From assembly GCA_029251465.1 (NCBI GenBank), contig JAQXDI010000048.1:1-64000 (forward strand): a stretch of 64,000 bases of DNA, given 5' to 3'. The notes under the pieces are model-generated. The model was not told where the DNA came from, did not search any database, and saw nothing but the letters and a program-made list of their open reading frames with translations. This DNA is from Ascidiaceihabitans sp. GTDB taxonomy: Bacteria > Pseudomonadota > Alphaproteobacteria > Rhodobacterales > Rhodobacteraceae. The translations under genes and the position numbers were made by a program. Below, piece after piece: positions 7,039 to 17,989 of the stretch; the stretch's first letter is position 1; the number at the start of each line of letters is the position of its first letter.

Positions 7039-8822
7039 TCCGCACGCCGCTGCGCCCGTTGGCCCGCATTCTGGACGCTCGTGAAAAGGGCGAAAACCCG
7101 GACGCGATTGAAAAGGAAAACAAACGCCTGCGCCACGAAGACATGCAAGCCCGTTCACGCAACCGCGCCGAGGGGCGTCTTTTGGTTTTGGGCCTGTTCT
7201 TTTTCTGCGCCTTTGCCGTTGTTGGCGGGCGTATGGGGATGCTTGCGACCTCTGATCCGGTCGAGCCACGCTCGGCTGCTGTGGGCAGTGCGATCAGTGC
7301 AGCCCGCGCCGACATCGTGGATCGTCACGGCAATTTGCTGGCGACAAACTTTGAAACCCACGCGCTGTATGCGCAACCAAAACAGATGATTGATCCTGTG
7401 GGGGCGGCAGAAAAGCTGGTCAAAATCTTTCCAGATCTCGATGGCGCGCGTCTGGTCAAGGATTTCACCGGTACGCGTAAGTTCCTGTGGATCAAAAAGA
7501 AAATCAGCCCCGAACAGATGCAGGCGGTCCACGAAATCGGCGATCCCGGTCTGCTGTTTGGCCCACGCGACATGCGCCTGTATCCCAACGGAAAACTGGC
7601 CGCGCACGTCATGGGTGGCGCATCCTTCGGCAAAGAGGGCGTGAGCGCTGCCGAAGTGATCGGTGTCGCGGGCGTCGAGAAATACTTTGACGATTATCTG
7701 CGTGATCCGGCCAACGGCAACACGCCGCTGCAATTGTCACTGGACCTCACGGTTCAGGCCGCAGCCGAGCGTGTCTTGCAAGGTGGCATGAATTTGATGA
7801 ACGCCAAAGGGGCCACATCCATTTTGATGGACGTGCACACCGGCGAAGTGATCAGCGTCGTGTCCTTGCCCAGCTTTGACCCCAACAACCGTCCGCGCCC
7901 GATCACCGAAGGCGACCGCGGCGATGATCCGTTGTTCAACCGCTCGGTACAGGGGGTGTACGAACTGGGCTCTGTGTTCAAGATTTTCACCGCCGCACAG
8001 GCGGTCGACATCGGCATTGTCAGCCCGTCGACGATAATCGACACCAAAGGCCCGATGAAAGTCGGCGGCTTTAAGATCGGTGAATTCCGCAACAAAAACT
8101 ACGGCACGCTGAGCGTCACAGACATCATCATGAAGTCGTCAAACCGTGGCACCGGTCGTTTGGTTTTGAAAATCGGCATCAAAAAGCAAAAAGAATTCCT
8201 CGATGCGATGGGCTTCTTCAAAGCGACGCCTTTCGAGATTGTCGAGGCAGCCCAAGGCAAACCGTTGTTGCCCAAACGCTGGACAGATCTAAGCGCTGTC
8301 ACCATCTCGTATGGTCACGGATTGTCCACGTCACCCATGCATTTGGCGGCAGGTTACGCGGCCATTGCCAACGGTGGTCGCGCGGTCAATCCGACCATTC
8401 TGAAACAAGGCGGCCCATCCTACGGTCCCCGCGTCATGAGCGAAAGTTCAGCCCGTGCAGCCCGCGGCATGCTGCGCAAAGTGGTCGCCAAAGGCACGGC
8501 CAGCTTTGGCGAAGTGCCGGGCTATGCGGTGGGCGGCAAAACCGGCACAGCAGACAAACCCAAGCCGACAGGCGGGTATTACGACAAAAAAGTCATCGCG
8601 ACATTCGCCAGCATTTTCCCATCGCACGACCCGAAATACGTGCTGATCGTAACTCTGGATGAACCGGTCGAAACCTCGGGTGACAAACCGCGCCGCACCG
8701 CCGGTTGGACAGCCGTGCCTGTGGCCGCAGAAATGATCCGCCGTGTGGCACCGTTGTTGGGGATGCGACCAACCGTTGAACCCGCAACTTTGGCTGATAT
8801 AACCCTGACCAGCAGTAACTAA
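7035..8822 (+). CDS. ftsI: FtsI / PBP3, septal peptidoglycan transpeptidase
   Basis: 595 residues, class B penicillin-binding protein. A cytoplasmic basic stretch is followed by one membrane helix at about residues 50-70, the dimerisation domain with GVAGVEKYFDDYL, and the transpeptidase domain. Catalytic motifs are SVFK (Ser313), SSN (368-370) and KTGT (502-505). It cross-links septal peptidoglycan made by FtsW. Coupled to ftsL by a 4-base overlap; murE follows after 18 bases. Confidence 0.97.
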   Translation: MIRTPLRPLARILDAREKGENPDAIEKENKRLRHEDMQARSRNRAEGRLLVLGLFFFCAFAVVGGRMGMLATSDPVEPRSAAVGSAISAARADIVDRHGNLLATNFETHALYAQPKQMIDPVGAAEKLVKIFPDLDGARLVKDFTGTRKFLWIKKKISPEQMQAVHEIGDPGLLFGPRDMRLYPNGKLAAHVMGGASFGKEGVSAAEVIGVAGVEKYFDDYLRDPANGNTPLQLSLDLTVQAAAERVLQGGMNLMNAKGATSILMDVHTGEVISVVSLPSFDPNNRPRPITEGDRGDDPLFNRSVQGVYELGSVFKIFTAAQAVDIGIVSPSTIIDTKGPMKVGGFKIGEFRNKNYGTLSVTDIIMKSSNRGTGRLVLKIGIKKQKEFLDAMGFFKATPFEIVEAAQGKPLLPKRWTDLSAVTISYGHGLSTSPMHLAAGYAAIANGGRAVNPTILKQGGPSYGPRVMSESSARAARGMLRKVVAKGTASFGEVPGYAVGGKTGTADKPKPTGGYYDKKVIATFASIFPSHDPKYVLIVTLDEPVETSGDKPRRTAGWTAVPVAAEMIRRVAPLLGMRPTVEPATLADITLTSSN

Positions 8823-8840
8823 GCCGCAAAGGCAGGCACG

Positions 8841-10328
8841 ATGGGCACTAAGGTCACGAAAACATTAAGCGATTTGGGCTTGGTGGCGACATCTAGCGCG
8901 AATCCCGACATTTCATCCTTGATTGTAGACAGCCGCCAGTTGACCAAAGGCTGCCTGTTCGCGGCGATGCCCGGTGTTAAAATTCACGGTGCGACGTTTG
9001 TGCAAGAGGCGCTGGATCAAGGCGCTGTGGCCGTATTGACGGACGCAAAAGGCGCGCAGATTGCAGGCGAAGCAATCAAAGCTGCCGGGGCCGCGTTGGT
9101 CATCTCACAAACCCCGCGCGAAGCCTTGGCCCGCGCCGCCGCCCTGTGGTTTGGCACGCAACCTAAAACGATGATCGCAGTCACGGGCACCAACGGTAAA
9201 ACGTCTGTGTCGACCTTTGTGCGCCAGATCTGGACCGAACTGGAATTAGCGGCTGTGAACCTTGGCACGACGGGGGTTGAAGGCGCATGGAGCGCACCGC
9301 TGGCCCACACCACGCCAGAGCCGATCACGCTGCATCGGACGTTGGCTGCGGCTGCGGAAAACGGGATAACGCACGCAGCGATGGAGGCGTCAAGCCACGG
9401 GTTGGATCAACGCCGCCTCGAGGGGGTGACGCTGAAGGCCGCAGGTTTCACCAACTTCACCCAAGATCATCTTGATTATCACGAGACGTTCGAGGCTTAT
9501 TTTGCCGCAAAAGCGCGGCTGTTCATTGACGTGCTCAGCCCCGATGGCATCGCAGTGATCAACATCGACGATCCCAAGGGCGAAGAAATGGCCAGACTGG
9601 CCGCAGCGCATGGCCACGACATTTTGCGGGTCGGGCGCTCTGACACCGCTGATATTCGCCTTAGCGCGCAACGTTATGACGGTACGGGGCAGGACTTGCG
9701 GTTTGAATTTGACGGCAAAGCCTATCAAACACGGTTGAACCTGCTGGGCGGGTTTCAGGCCGACAACGTGATGTTGGCGGCAGGACTGGTGATCGCATGC
9801 GGCGCTGACCCGAGCCATGTGTTTGACACGCTTGAACATTTAACGACCGTACGAGGCCGGATGGAACTAGCCGCCACCCGCGACAATGGCGCGGCGGTGT
9901 TTGTTGACTACGCCCACACGCCGGACGCCGTAAAAACCGCACTTGCTGCAATGCGCCCGCATGTGATGGGCCGGTTGGTGGCGATCGTGGGGGCCGGTGG
10001 TGACCGCGACGTGACCAAACGCCCACTGATGGGGCAGGCGGCGGCAGACAATGCAGACGTTGTGTTTGTGACCGACGACAACCCGCGATCCGAAGACCCC
10101 GCAACAATTCGCGCTGCGGTCATGGCGGGCTGCCCGAGTGCCACCGAAGTCGGGGACCGCGCCGAAGCGATCTTGCGTGCGATTGACAGTTTGGGCGCAG
10201 GTGATGCGCTGCTGATTGCAGGCAAAGGCCATGAAACGGGGCAGGTCGTCGGCGATGATATTTTGCCCTTTGACGATGTGGAACAGGCAAGCGTGGCTGT
10301 GGCCGCATTAGAAGGACGATTGGCATGA
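8841..10328 (+). CDS. murE: UDP-MurNAc-L-Ala-D-Glu:meso-diaminopimelate ligase
   Basis: 495 residues. It adds the third amino acid to the peptidoglycan precursor in the cytoplasm. GTNGKTS at about residues 116-122 is the ATP site; HTTPEPITL and ASSHGLDQ follow in the central domain. DDNPRSE at about 412-418 includes the DNPR motif that marks meso-diaminopimelate (not lysine) enzymes, and GKGHE is near 460. The stop overlaps the murF ATG by 4 bases. Confidence 0.97.
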   Translation: MGTKVTKTLSDLGLVATSSANPDISSLIVDSRQLTKGCLFAAMPGVKIHGATFVQEALDQGAVAVLTDAKGAQIAGEAIKAAGAALVISQTPREALARAAALWFGTQPKTMIAVTGTNGKTSVSTFVRQIWTELELAAVNLGTTGVEGAWSAPLAHTTPEPITLHRTLAAAAENGITHAAMEASSHGLDQRRLEGVTLKAAGFTNFTQDHLDYHETFEAYFAAKARLFIDVLSPDGIAVINIDDPKGEEMARLAAAHGHDILRVGRSDTADIRLSAQRYDGTGQDLRFEFDGKAYQTRLNLLGGFQADNVMLAAGLVIACGADPSHVFDTLEHLTTVRGRMELAATRDNGAAVFVDYAHTPDAVKTALAAMRPHVMGRLVAIVGAGGDRDVTKRPLMGQAAADNADVVFVTDDNPRSEDPATIRAAVMAGCPSATEVGDRAEAILRAIDSLGAGDALLIAGKGHETGQVVGDDILPFDDVEQASVAVAALEGRLA

Positions 10329-11758
10329 ATACCCTTTGGACAGCAGCCGAGGCCGCCTCTGCAACAGGCGGGCGCACCACTTCTGATTGGGTCGCAAACG
10401 GAGTGTCCATCGACACGCGCACGATCCAAGCGGGCGATCTGTTTGTGGCATTGCAAGCCGAACGGGACGGCCATGATTTTGTCGCGCAAGCCTTGGAAAA
10501 AGGGGCAAGTGCGGCGCTGGTATCGCGCATCCCTGACGGGCTGGACGAAAGCGTGCCCTTGCTGATCGTCGATGATGTTCTCAGCGCGCTTGAAGCCTTG
10601 GGGGCTGCCGCACGTGCACGTACAAACGCCCGAGTGGTTGCTGTGACTGGCAGTGTCGGCAAGACATCAACCAAGGAAATGCTGCGGGCGATGTTGTCGG
10701 ATCAAGGGTGCACCCATGCCTCGGTTGCCAGCTACAATAACCACTGGGGCGTGCCGTTAACCTTGGCACGGATGCCTGCCGACACCGAATTTGCGGTTAT
10801 CGAAATCGGCATGAACCACCCCGGCGAAATCGCGCCGCTGTCGAAATTGACCCGCCCGCATGTGGCTATGATCACGACCGTTGCCGCAGCCCATCTGGAG
10901 GCGTTTGAGAATGTCGAAGGGATCGCGGTCGAAAAGGCTTCGATCATTGACGGTCTGGAATATGCTGGCACGGCGATCCTGAACAACGACGTAGACACGG
11001 CGGCGATTTTGCAAGCCAAGGCGCATGATGCCAAGCGGCGCGATGTTGGGTTTGGCGAACACGGGTTTGATTACGTTCTGAAGGACATCCAGATCATTGG
11101 GGACACGACAATTGTGCAAGCCGAAGCGTTCGAGCAGCCGTTGCTGTTCAAGATCGCTACGGCGGGGCGGCATTTTGCGATGAATGGGTTGGGCGCTTTG
11201 GCGGCGTGCGAGGCATTGGGCGCGGACCTTGCGTTGGCAGCTGCATCGCTGGGCCGGTGGTCACCGTTCGAGGGGCGTGGCGCGCGTGAAACCATCGTTC
11301 TGGATCCCGTTGAAACCCACCTGACGCTTGAGCTGATCGACGACAGTTACAACGCCAACCCCACGTCCATGGCCGCCTCGATTGAAGTGCTGGCCGCTGC
11401 CCAAACCACTGATAAAAAAGGGCGTGTCAGCACGGGGCGACGCATTGCCTACCTTGGCGATATGAAAGAATTGGGACCGGACGAAGTCATGCTGCACGCA
11501 GGCTTGGCGCATTTCGAGCACACCAAAACCATCGATGTCATTCACTGTGTCGGTCCTCTGATGCGCGCGATGTTTGACGCACTGCCAGAACCACAAAAGG
11601 GCCGTTGGCACGCGACCAGCGCTGAAATGGTGCAAGGGTTGCGCAATGATCTGGACGCGGGCGACGTGGTTCTGGCCAAAGGATCTTTGTCGATGAAATT
11701 GGGCCTTGTCGTTGACGCGATCCGCAAAATGGGCCATCCCCAAGATGCAGATACTTAA
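10325..11758 (+). CDS. murF: UDP-MurNAc-tripeptide:D-Ala-D-Ala ligase
   Basis: 477 residues. It completes the UDP-MurNAc-pentapeptide. The N-terminal domain contains SIDTRTIQAGDLFVAL, the ATP site is TGSVGKTSTKE at about residues 108-118, and DDSYNANPTSM is the family-specific motif in the C-terminal part. It overlaps murE by ATGA and precedes mraY by 28 bases. Confidence 0.96.
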   Translation: MNTLWTAAEAASATGGRTTSDWVANGVSIDTRTIQAGDLFVALQAERDGHDFVAQALEKGASAALVSRIPDGLDESVPLLIVDDVLSALEALGAAARARTNARVVAVTGSVGKTSTKEMLRAMLSDQGCTHASVASYNNHWGVPLTLARMPADTEFAVIEIGMNHPGEIAPLSKLTRPHVAMITTVAAAHLEAFENVEGIAVEKASIIDGLEYAGTAILNNDVDTAAILQAKAHDAKRRDVGFGEHGFDYVLKDIQIIGDTTIVQAEAFEQPLLFKIATAGRHFAMNGLGALAACEALGADLALAAASLGRWSPFEGRGARETIVLDPVETHLTLELIDDSYNANPTSMAASIEVLAAAQTTDKKGRVSTGRRIAYLGDMKELGPDEVMLHAGLAHFEHTKTIDVIHCVGPLMRAMFDALPEPQKGRWHATSAEMVQGLRNDLDAGDVVLAKGSLSMKLGLVVDAIRKMGHPQDADT

Positions 11759-11786
11759 CACCAGATAATGAGTAAGGGAGAGCGCG

Positions 11787-12857
11787 ATGCTCTATTGGTT
11801 GTCGGAATACGACGCGTTTAACCTGTTTCGCTACATCACTGTGCGTGCAGGCGGGGCGTTTCTGACAGCGCTTTTCTTTGGCTTCATCTCTGGCCAGCCC
11901 TTGATCAATGTGCTGCGACGCCGCCAAGGCAAAGGCCAGCCGATCCGCGATGATGGCCCTGAGGGTCATTTTGCAAAAGCCGGCACGCCCACCATGGGTG
12001 GATTGCTGATCGTTGGGGCGCTGTTGACCTCCACCTTGCTGTGGGCGCGTCTGGACAACCCGTTTATCTGGATCATTTTGTTCGTGACCGTGTCGTTTGC
12101 AGCCATCGGATTTGCCGATGATTATGCCAAAGTATCCAAACAAACGACGGCTGGCGTGTCGGGCAAAATCCGCCTGCTTTTGGGGTTCGCAATTGCCGGC
12201 ATTGCGGCCTATTTCGCGGCTGCAGCCCATCCCGAAGATTTGCAAAATCAACTGGCTTTGCCAGTGTTCAAAGACGTTCTGATCAACCTTGGAGTGCTCT
12301 ACATCCCGTTCTCGATGATTGTGATTGTGGGCGCTGCCAATGCAGTCAACCTGACTGACGGCCTGGACGGTTTGGCCATCATGCCGGTGATGATTGCCGC
12401 CTCGACGCTTGGCATCATTGCGTACGCCGTTGGGCGCGTGGATTTCACCGAATACCTTGACGTGCACTACGTGCCGGGCACCGGTGAAATTCTGGTGTTT
12501 ACCGCAGGGATCGCAGGCGGCGGTCTTGGCTTTTTGTGGTACCATGCACCCCCCGCGGCCGTGTTCATGGGCGATACCGGATCGCTGGCATTAGGCGGTG
12601 CTTTGGGCGCGATTGCCGTGTCGACCAAACACGAATTGGTGCTCGGCATCGTCGGCGGGTTGTTCGTGGTCGAGGCCCTGTCGGTGATCATCCAAGTCCT
12701 CTATTTCAAGAAGACAGGCAAGCGGGTCTTCCTGATGGCGCCGATCCATCACCACTACGAGAAAAAAGGCTGGGCCGAGCCACAGATCGTGATCCGGTTC
12801 TGGATTATCTCGCTGATCTTGGCGCTGATCGGTTTGGCAACGCTGAAAGTTCGGTAG
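11787..12857 (+). CDS. mraY: Phospho-MurNAc-pentapeptide translocase MraY
   Basis: 356 residues, polytopic inner-membrane enzyme (about 10 helices) that transfers phospho-MurNAc-pentapeptide to undecaprenyl phosphate, giving lipid I. Visible signatures: GTPTMGG near residue 66, FADDYAKV with catalytic acidic residues near 110, [13 protein letters not shown] near 190, [12 protein letters not shown] near 260, and the histidine loop [11 protein letters not shown] near 318. AAGGGAGAG precedes the ATG. Confidence 0.97.
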   Translation: MLYWLSEYDAFNLFRYITVRAGGAFLTALFFGFISGQPLINVLRRRQGKGQPIRDDGPEGHFAKAGTPTMGGLLIVGALLTSTLLWARLDNPFIWIILFVTVSFAAIGFADDYAKVSKQTTAGVSGKIRLLLGFAIAGIAAYFAAAAHPEDLQNQLALPVFKDVLINLGVLYIPFSMIVIVGAANAVNLTDGLDGLAIMPVMIAASTLGIIAYAVGRVDFTEYLDVHYVPGTGEILVFTAGIAGGGLGFLWYHAPPAAVFMGDTGSLALGGALGAIAVSTKHELVLGIVGGLFVVEALSVIIQVLYFKKTGKRVFLMAPIHHHYEKKGWAEPQIVIRFWIISLILALIGLATLKVR

Positions 12858-12899
12858 AACGCTGCCGATGTCTGAACATTCCAACACGCGGAGCAGCGG

Positions 12900-14294
12900 A
12901 TGATTACGGTTCAAGGATTGAGCGGCGCGCGGGTTGCGGTTTTGGGGCTGGGGCGCTCTGGCCTGTCGGCGGCACTGGCACTTCGCGAGGGCGGTGCCAT
13001 TCCGATTTGCTGGGATGACAACGACGCCGCGCGGGTTGCAGCCGAGGCCGAAGGGCTCGTGTGCAGTGACCTTAAAAAACACGGCGCGTTTGATGATGTC
13101 GCGCGCCTGATCGTATCACCCGGTATTCCGCACATGTATCCGGCGCCCAACCCCGTGGTCGCGGCGGCGTTAAAGGCAGGAGTGGCTGTCGACAACGACA
13201 TCGGCCTGTTCTTCCAGTCCTTTGCCACGCCCGAATGGAACAATTTCGAAACCATCCCCCAAGTGATCGCTGTGACCGGTTCGAACGGAAAATCGACGAC
13301 CTCGGCACTGATCCACCACATTTTGACCCACGCACAACGCCCTTGCCAACTGGCCGGGAACATCGGGCGCGGGGTGTTGGACATTGATCCGGCCATTGAC
13401 GGCGAAGTGGTCGTGCTGGAGTTGTCGAGCTACCAAACCGAGCTGGCGCGCAGCCTCACGCCGGACGTCGCCGTGTTCACCAATCTGTCGCCGGATCATT
13501 TGGATCGTCATGCCGGAATGGGCGGATATTTCGCCGCCAAACGCCGCCTGTTCGCTGAGGGCGGACCAGACCGCGCCGTGATCGGTGTGGACGAAATCGA
13601 AGGCCAATTTCTTGCAGGGCAACTGAGCGAAGGCGCTGCCGATGACCGCGTGATCCGCGTGTCGGTCGAGGAAAAACTGACCGGCCCCGGCTGGCAAGTC
13701 TTTGCGCGCAAGGGGTTCCTAAGCGAATACCGCAAAGGGCGCCAAGCAGGCTCGATCGATTTACGCGTTATCGCGGGCTTGCCCGGTTCGCACAACCATC
13801 AAAACGCCTGTGCGGCCTACGCTGCATGCCGCGCGTTGGGCATCGCGCCCAAAGTGATCGAGGTGGCTTTTCACAGCTTTGGTGGCTTGCCGCACCGCAG
13901 TCAAACCATCGCCGAGGCAAATGGCGTGCGCTACGTCAACGACAGCAAGGCGACCAACGTGGACAGTGCCGCCAAAGCGTTGCAGGCGTTCAAAAACATC
14001 CGCTGGATTTGCGGTGGCTTGCAAAAGGAAGGCGGGCTTGAACCGTTGAATGCTGTCGCGGGTGAGGTCAAAAAGGCCTACGTGATCGGGCGTGAAGCCG
14101 CGCAATTTGCGATGCAGCTGACGTGCGAGACGCAAGTGTGCAACACGATGGAAACAGCTGTCGCAGCCGCCATGGGTGACGCAACGGACGGCGATGTCGT
14201 CTTGCTGGCACCGGCTGCTGCCAGTTTTGATCAATACGACAGCTTTGAACGGCGCGGCGAGGATTTTGAAGCCGAGGTTAAGGCGGGTTTGTAA
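12900..14294 (+). CDS. murD: UDP-MurNAc-L-Ala:D-Glu ligase MurD
   Basis: 464 residues; adds D-Glu to UDP-MurNAc-L-Ala. The N-terminal domain begins with a Rossmann-type [10 protein letters not shown], the ATP site is TGSNGKSTT at about residues 126-134, ELSSYQTE and [10 protein letters not shown] follow, and NDSKATN with GGLQKEGG mark the C-terminal domain. It is the last gene of the first dcw block; a convergent FAD-dependent gene ends 16 bases beyond its stop. Confidence 0.96.
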   Translation: MITVQGLSGARVAVLGLGRSGLSAALALREGGAIPICWDDNDAARVAAEAEGLVCSDLKKHGAFDDVARLIVSPGIPHMYPAPNPVVAAALKAGVAVDNDIGLFFQSFATPEWNNFETIPQVIAVTGSNGKSTTSALIHHILTHAQRPCQLAGNIGRGVLDIDPAIDGEVVVLELSSYQTELARSLTPDVAVFTNLSPDHLDRHAGMGGYFAAKRRLFAEGGPDRAVIGVDEIEGQFLAGQLSEGAADDRVIRVSVEEKLTGPGWQVFARKGFLSEYRKGRQAGSIDLRVIAGLPGSHNHQNACAAYAACRALGIAPKVIEVAFHSFGGLPHRSQTIAEANGVRYVNDSKATNVDSAAKALQAFKNIRWICGGLQKEGGLEPLNAVAGEVKKAYVIGREAAQFAMQLTCETQVCNTMETAVAAAMGDATDGDVVLLAPAAASFDQYDSFERRGEDFEAEVKAGL

Positions 14295-14310
14295 CCGCTC
14301 CGCGGCGCTG

Positions 14311-15486
14311 TTAGCCGTTCAGGTGACGTGCTGTCGCCATCGCGGATGACCACGCCCACTGGAAGTTGTATCCGCCCAGCCAACCCGTGACATCTACCGC
14401 TTCGCCGATGAAAAACAGCCCGTTTTGCGCTTTGCATTCCATGGTTTTGGACGACAGCGCGTCGGTGTCGACGCCGCCGAGCGTGACCTCGGCGGTGCGA
14501 TAACCTTCGGTGCCGCCGGGGGTCAGGGTCCAGTTTTGCAAATGCGTGATGATCTCGCCGAGGCGCGCATCAGATTGATCGGCGAGGTTACCAGATAAAT
14601 CGAGGTCGTTTGCCACAAAATCGATCAATCGAGAGGGCAGGTGGCGTGCCATTTCGGTCGTCAGGTTCTTGCGCCCTTGCGATTGGCGCTGGGCGCGCAG
14701 TTTTTCAAACAACGTGTTCTCAGGGTCGATGTTCAGCGTCAGGGTTTGCCCCTCAACCCAATAGCTCGAGGCTTGGAGGATCGCAGGACCGGACAGGCCA
14801 CGATGGGTGAACAAGATCGCCTCGTCGAAGTCGGTGTTTTGCGCGGTGACGCGGGCCGGCGTGGCCACACCCGCGAGGGGGACAAAGCGGTCTTCCGGAA
14901 AGGTGAACGGTACCAGCGCGGCGCGCGTGTCGGTCAGCGAAATGCCAAATTGGCGGGCAATATCATAGGCAAAGCCGGTCGCGCCCATCTTGGGGATGGA
15001 TTTACCACCGGTGGCGATCACAACACTAGTGGCCTCGATTTGGGTCTGACCGTTCGGGCCGGTCAAGGTTGCTTTGTATCCAGTGTCAGTTTTTTCCAAC
15101 CCGTGCACAGCCGTTTGCAAATGCACTTGCACGCCTGCTTTTTCCATCAGATCACGCAGCATCGCGACGATTTGCTTGGCGGATACATCGCAAAACAGCT
15201 GGCCCAAAGTTTTCTCGTGCCAGGCGATGTCGTAGCTGTCGATTAGATCAACAAAATCCCACTGGGTGTACCGCGCCAGCGCAGATTTTGCGAAATGCGG
15301 GTTTTGGGACAGGAACGCATGCGGCGCGCAGTGCATATTGGTAAAGTTGCATCGCCCACCGCCGCTAATGCGAATTTTTTCGCCTGCGGATTTGGCGTGA
15401 TCCACGATTAACACGCGCCCGCCGGCGTGGGCGGCGCACATCATTCCTGCGGCTCCGGCCCCTATGATTAACGTATCAAATTGCAT
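14311..15486 (-). CDS. HI0933/YhiN-family FAD-dependent oxidoreductase
   Basis: 391 residues from the ATG at 15486, which directly begins the FAD Rossmann motif (IIGAGAAGMM). ISGGGRCNFTN at about residues 41-51 is the family hallmark, and GGKSIPKMGATG and WAWSSAM-type endings complete it. Members are flavoproteins of uncertain substrate (BaiN/HI0933 family). The gene runs against the dcw genes, between murD and ftsW, splitting the cluster into two transcription units. It shows no compositional sign of recent arrival. Confidence 0.9.
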   Translation of the reverse strand: MQFDTLIIGAGAAGMMCAAHAGGRVLIVDHAKSAGEKIRISGGGRCNFTNMHCAPHAFLSQNPHFAKSALARYTQWDFVDLIDSYDIAWHEKTLGQLFCDVSAKQIVAMLRDLMEKAGVQVHLQTAVHGLEKTDTGYKATLTGPNGQTQIEATSVVIATGGKSIPKMGATGFAYDIARQFGISLTDTRAALVPFTFPEDRFVPLAGVATPARVTAQNTDFDEAILFTHRGLSGPAILQASSYWVEGQTLTLNIDPENTLFEKLRAQRQSQGRKNLTTEMARHLPSRLIDFVANDLDLSGNLADQSDARLGEIITHLQNWTLTPGGTEGYRTAEVTLGGVDTDALSSKTMECKAQNGLFFIGEAVDVTGWLGGYNFQWAWSSAMATARHLNG

Positions 15487-15658
15487 GGGCTTCGCTTGCC
15501 TGAGGGATGCCGCGCCGTCAAGCAAGGGTTGTGATGGGGATCGGTTACACTGGGTGTCACTGCTGTTGATGATTTGAGTATTTTTGATCAGAACAAGCGA
15601 TGCCGGATTTGGATCTGTCGTGGCGCAATCAGTGGTGGATTGCGCGGTTAAAACACGC

Positions 15659-15664
15659 TATACT
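15659..15664 (+). promoter_or_regulatory. Possible -10 element of the ftsW promoter
   Basis: TATACT lies 53 bases before the ftsW start, inside the 230-base divergent region created by the opposite-strand oxidoreductase gene. The -35 match is poor. A separate promoter is needed here because transcription from mraZ must cross an antisense gene. Confidence 0.35.
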
Positions 15665-15716
15665 TAGCCCTAGATCCCGAAAAGGGACGGTTTGAGGCAG
15701 TGTAAAGGCGTACCCC

Positions 15717-16886
15717 ATGACAGAGATGGTCTATGGTGCAGTTCAGGTTCAACGTGGTGAGCCTATACTTCCTAAGTGGTGGCGAACAATAGACAAATGG
15801 GCGTTGTCCTGTGTGTTGATCCTGTTCGCTGTCGGTCTTTTGCTGGGGCTGGCATCGTCGCCCCCATTGGCCGCAAAGAACGGTTTCGAGCCTTTTCATT
15901 ACGTGCAGCGCCAAGCGTTTTTTGGCTGTGTTGCGATCATTGTGATGTTGCTGACGTCGATGATGTCACCGCTTTTGGTGCGCCGATTGGCGGTTCTTGG
16001 CTTTGTTTGCGCATGTGTCGCACTGGCGATGCTGCCGTTCTTTGGCACCGATTTTGGCAAAGGGGCGGTGCGCTGGTATTCGCTGGGCTTTGCCTCACTG
16101 CAACCCTCTGAATTTTTGAAACCCGGTTTTGTGGTTGCTGCTGCGTGGATGATGGCGGCGAGCATGGAATTAAACGGCCCGCCCGGGCGCACATGGTCGT
16201 TTGCCTTGTGCATTTCGATCGTGCTGATGTTGGCGATGCAGCCTGACTTTGGCCAAGCTTGCCTGGTTCTGTTTGGCTGGGGTGTCATGTATTTTGTGGC
16301 TGGCGCGCCGATGTTGCTGCTGGTTGGCATGGCCGGTTTGGTCGTTGTCGGCGGGATCATCGCGTATTCCAGTTCGGAACACTTTGCCCGTCGCATTGAC
16401 GGTTTTCTATCCACGGACGTCGATCCAACCACGCAGTTGGGCTATGCCACCAATGCCATCCGCGAGGGTGGTTTGTTTGGCGTTGGTGTCGGCGAGGGCC
16501 AAGTGAAATGGTCACTGCCTGATGCGCACACCGATTTCATTATTGCTGTCGCGGCCGAGGAATACGGGCTGATCATGGTTCTGGTGATCATCATGCTGTA
16601 TGGTGGCGTGGTGGTGCGATCTTTGCTGCGTTTGGTGCGTGAACGTGATCCATTTATTCGTCTTGCCGGAACCGGCCTTGCCTGCATGTTTGGCGTTCAG
16701 GCGATGATAAACATGGGCGTGGCCGTGCGCCTGTTGCCAGCCAAGGGCATGACGCTGCCGTTTGTCAGCTATGGCGGCTCGTCCGTGATTGCCTCCGGCA
16801 TTGCGCTGGGGATGTTGCTGGCGTTTACGCGCACGCGTCCACAGGGCGAAATCAGCGAGTTACTCAGCCGGGGACGCAACCGATGA
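15717..16886 (+). CDS. ftsW: FtsW, SEDS-family septal peptidoglycan glycosyltransferase
   Basis: 389 residues, about ten transmembrane helices. It polymerises lipid II at the septum with FtsI. SEDS landmarks: [10 protein letters not shown] near residue 115, [11 protein letters not shown] near 125, DFGQACLVL near 175, and the C-terminal [18 protein letters not shown] near 345. It begins the second dcw block and overlaps murG by 4 bases (ATGA at 16883-16886). Confidence 0.96.
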   Translation: MTEMVYGAVQVQRGEPILPKWWRTIDKWALSCVLILFAVGLLLGLASSPPLAAKNGFEPFHYVQRQAFFGCVAIIVMLLTSMMSPLLVRRLAVLGFVCACVALAMLPFFGTDFGKGAVRWYSLGFASLQPSEFLKPGFVVAAAWMMAASMELNGPPGRTWSFALCISIVLMLAMQPDFGQACLVLFGWGVMYFVAGAPMLLLVGMAGLVVVGGIIAYSSSEHFARRIDGFLSTDVDPTTQLGYATNAIREGGLFGVGVGEGQVKWSLPDAHTDFIIAVAAEEYGLIMVLVIIMLYGGVVVRSLLRLVRERDPFIRLAGTGLACMFGVQAMINMGVAVRLLPAKGMTLPFVSYGGSSVIASGIALGMLLAFTRTRPQGEISELLSRGRNR

Positions 16887-17989
16887 AAGCACCACTTTTG
16901 ATGATCGCCGCTGGCGGTACGGGCGGGCACATGTTCCCGGCCCAAGCCTTGGCCGAGGCGATGTTGAAAAAAGGTTGGCGGGTCAAGCTGAGCACGGATG
17001 CACGCGGCGCGCGCTACACGGGCGGCTTTCCTCACACCACCGAGATTGAGCAGATCAGCAGCGCCACATTCGCACGAGGCGGGTTGATTGCCAAAGCGCT
17101 GGTGCCGTTTCGCATTGCGTCGGGCGTGCTGGGTGCTGCGTTCAAAATGATGCGTGACAAGCCCGACGTTGTTGTAGGTTTTGGCGGCTACCCGAGCATT
17201 CCTGCCATGGCTGCGGCCACATTGCTGCGCCGCCCGCGGATGATCCACGAACAAAACGGCGTGCTTGGCCGGGTCAATCAGCTGTTCGCCAAACGGGTTG
17301 ATCAGATCGCCTGTGGCACGTGGCCTACAGAGTTGCCTGAAGGCATCGAAGGCATTCACACCGGCAATCCGGTGCGCGGAACGGTTCTGGAACGGGCGGG
17401 CGCTGGCTATATTCAACCGGGCGATTACCCGATGGAATTGCTGGTCATCGGCGGCAGTCAGGGCGCACGCATTCTGTCTGACATCGTGCCACCGGCCATT
17501 GCGCAATTGCCGATGGACATGCTCGCCAACATCCGCGTCAGCCATCAGGCGCGCGGCGAAGACGAAGACCGTGTGCGCAATTATTACGCTGAAAACGGGA
17601 TTGATGCTGATGTGCAGCCGTTTTTCCACGATGTTCCGCGCCGCATGAGCGAGGCGCAATTGGTGATCTCACGCTCTGGTGCGTCATCGGTTGCCGATAT
17701 TTCTGTGATCGGGCGACCGTCGATCCTGATCCCGTTTGCTGCTGCAACCGGCGATCACCAAACCGCCAACGCGCGCGGGCTAACAGACGCGGGTGCCGCG
17801 ATCCTGATCCCAGAGGCCGCACTGAACATTGATGCCTTAAGTGAGCAAATTCAAACCGTGCTCAGCACCCCGGATGCGGCAGGCAAAATGTCGCGCGCAG
17901 CTCTAAGCACAGGCAAGCCGGAAGCAACCCAGACATTGGTCGAGATGGTCGAAGCCCTCGCCAACACAACACAAGGATCAAGCACATGA
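16883..17989 (+). CDS. murG: Lipid II synthase MurG (GlcNAc transferase)
   Basis: 368 residues, GT28 glycosyltransferase acting at the cytoplasmic membrane face to convert lipid I to lipid [16 protein letters not shown] at about residues 11-24 binds the lipid phosphate, [12 protein letters not shown] near 95, [12 protein letters not shown] near 123, and the UDP-GlcNAc region [11 protein letters not shown] near 263 with a [10 protein letters not shown] loop. Start and stop both lie in 4-base overlaps with ftsW and murC. Confidence 0.97.
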   Translation: MKAPLLMIAAGGTGGHMFPAQALAEAMLKKGWRVKLSTDARGARYTGGFPHTTEIEQISSATFARGGLIAKALVPFRIASGVLGAAFKMMRDKPDVVVGFGGYPSIPAMAAATLLRRPRMIHEQNGVLGRVNQLFAKRVDQIACGTWPTELPEGIEGIHTGNPVRGTVLERAGAGYIQPGDYPMELLVIGGSQGARILSDIVPPAIAQLPMDMLANIRVSHQARGEDEDRVRNYYAENGIDADVQPFFHDVPRRMSEAQLVISRSGASSVADISVIGRPSILIPFAAATGDHQTANARGLTDAGAAILIPEAALNIDALSEQIQTVLSTPDAAGKMSRAALSTGKPEATQTLVEMVEALANTTQGSST

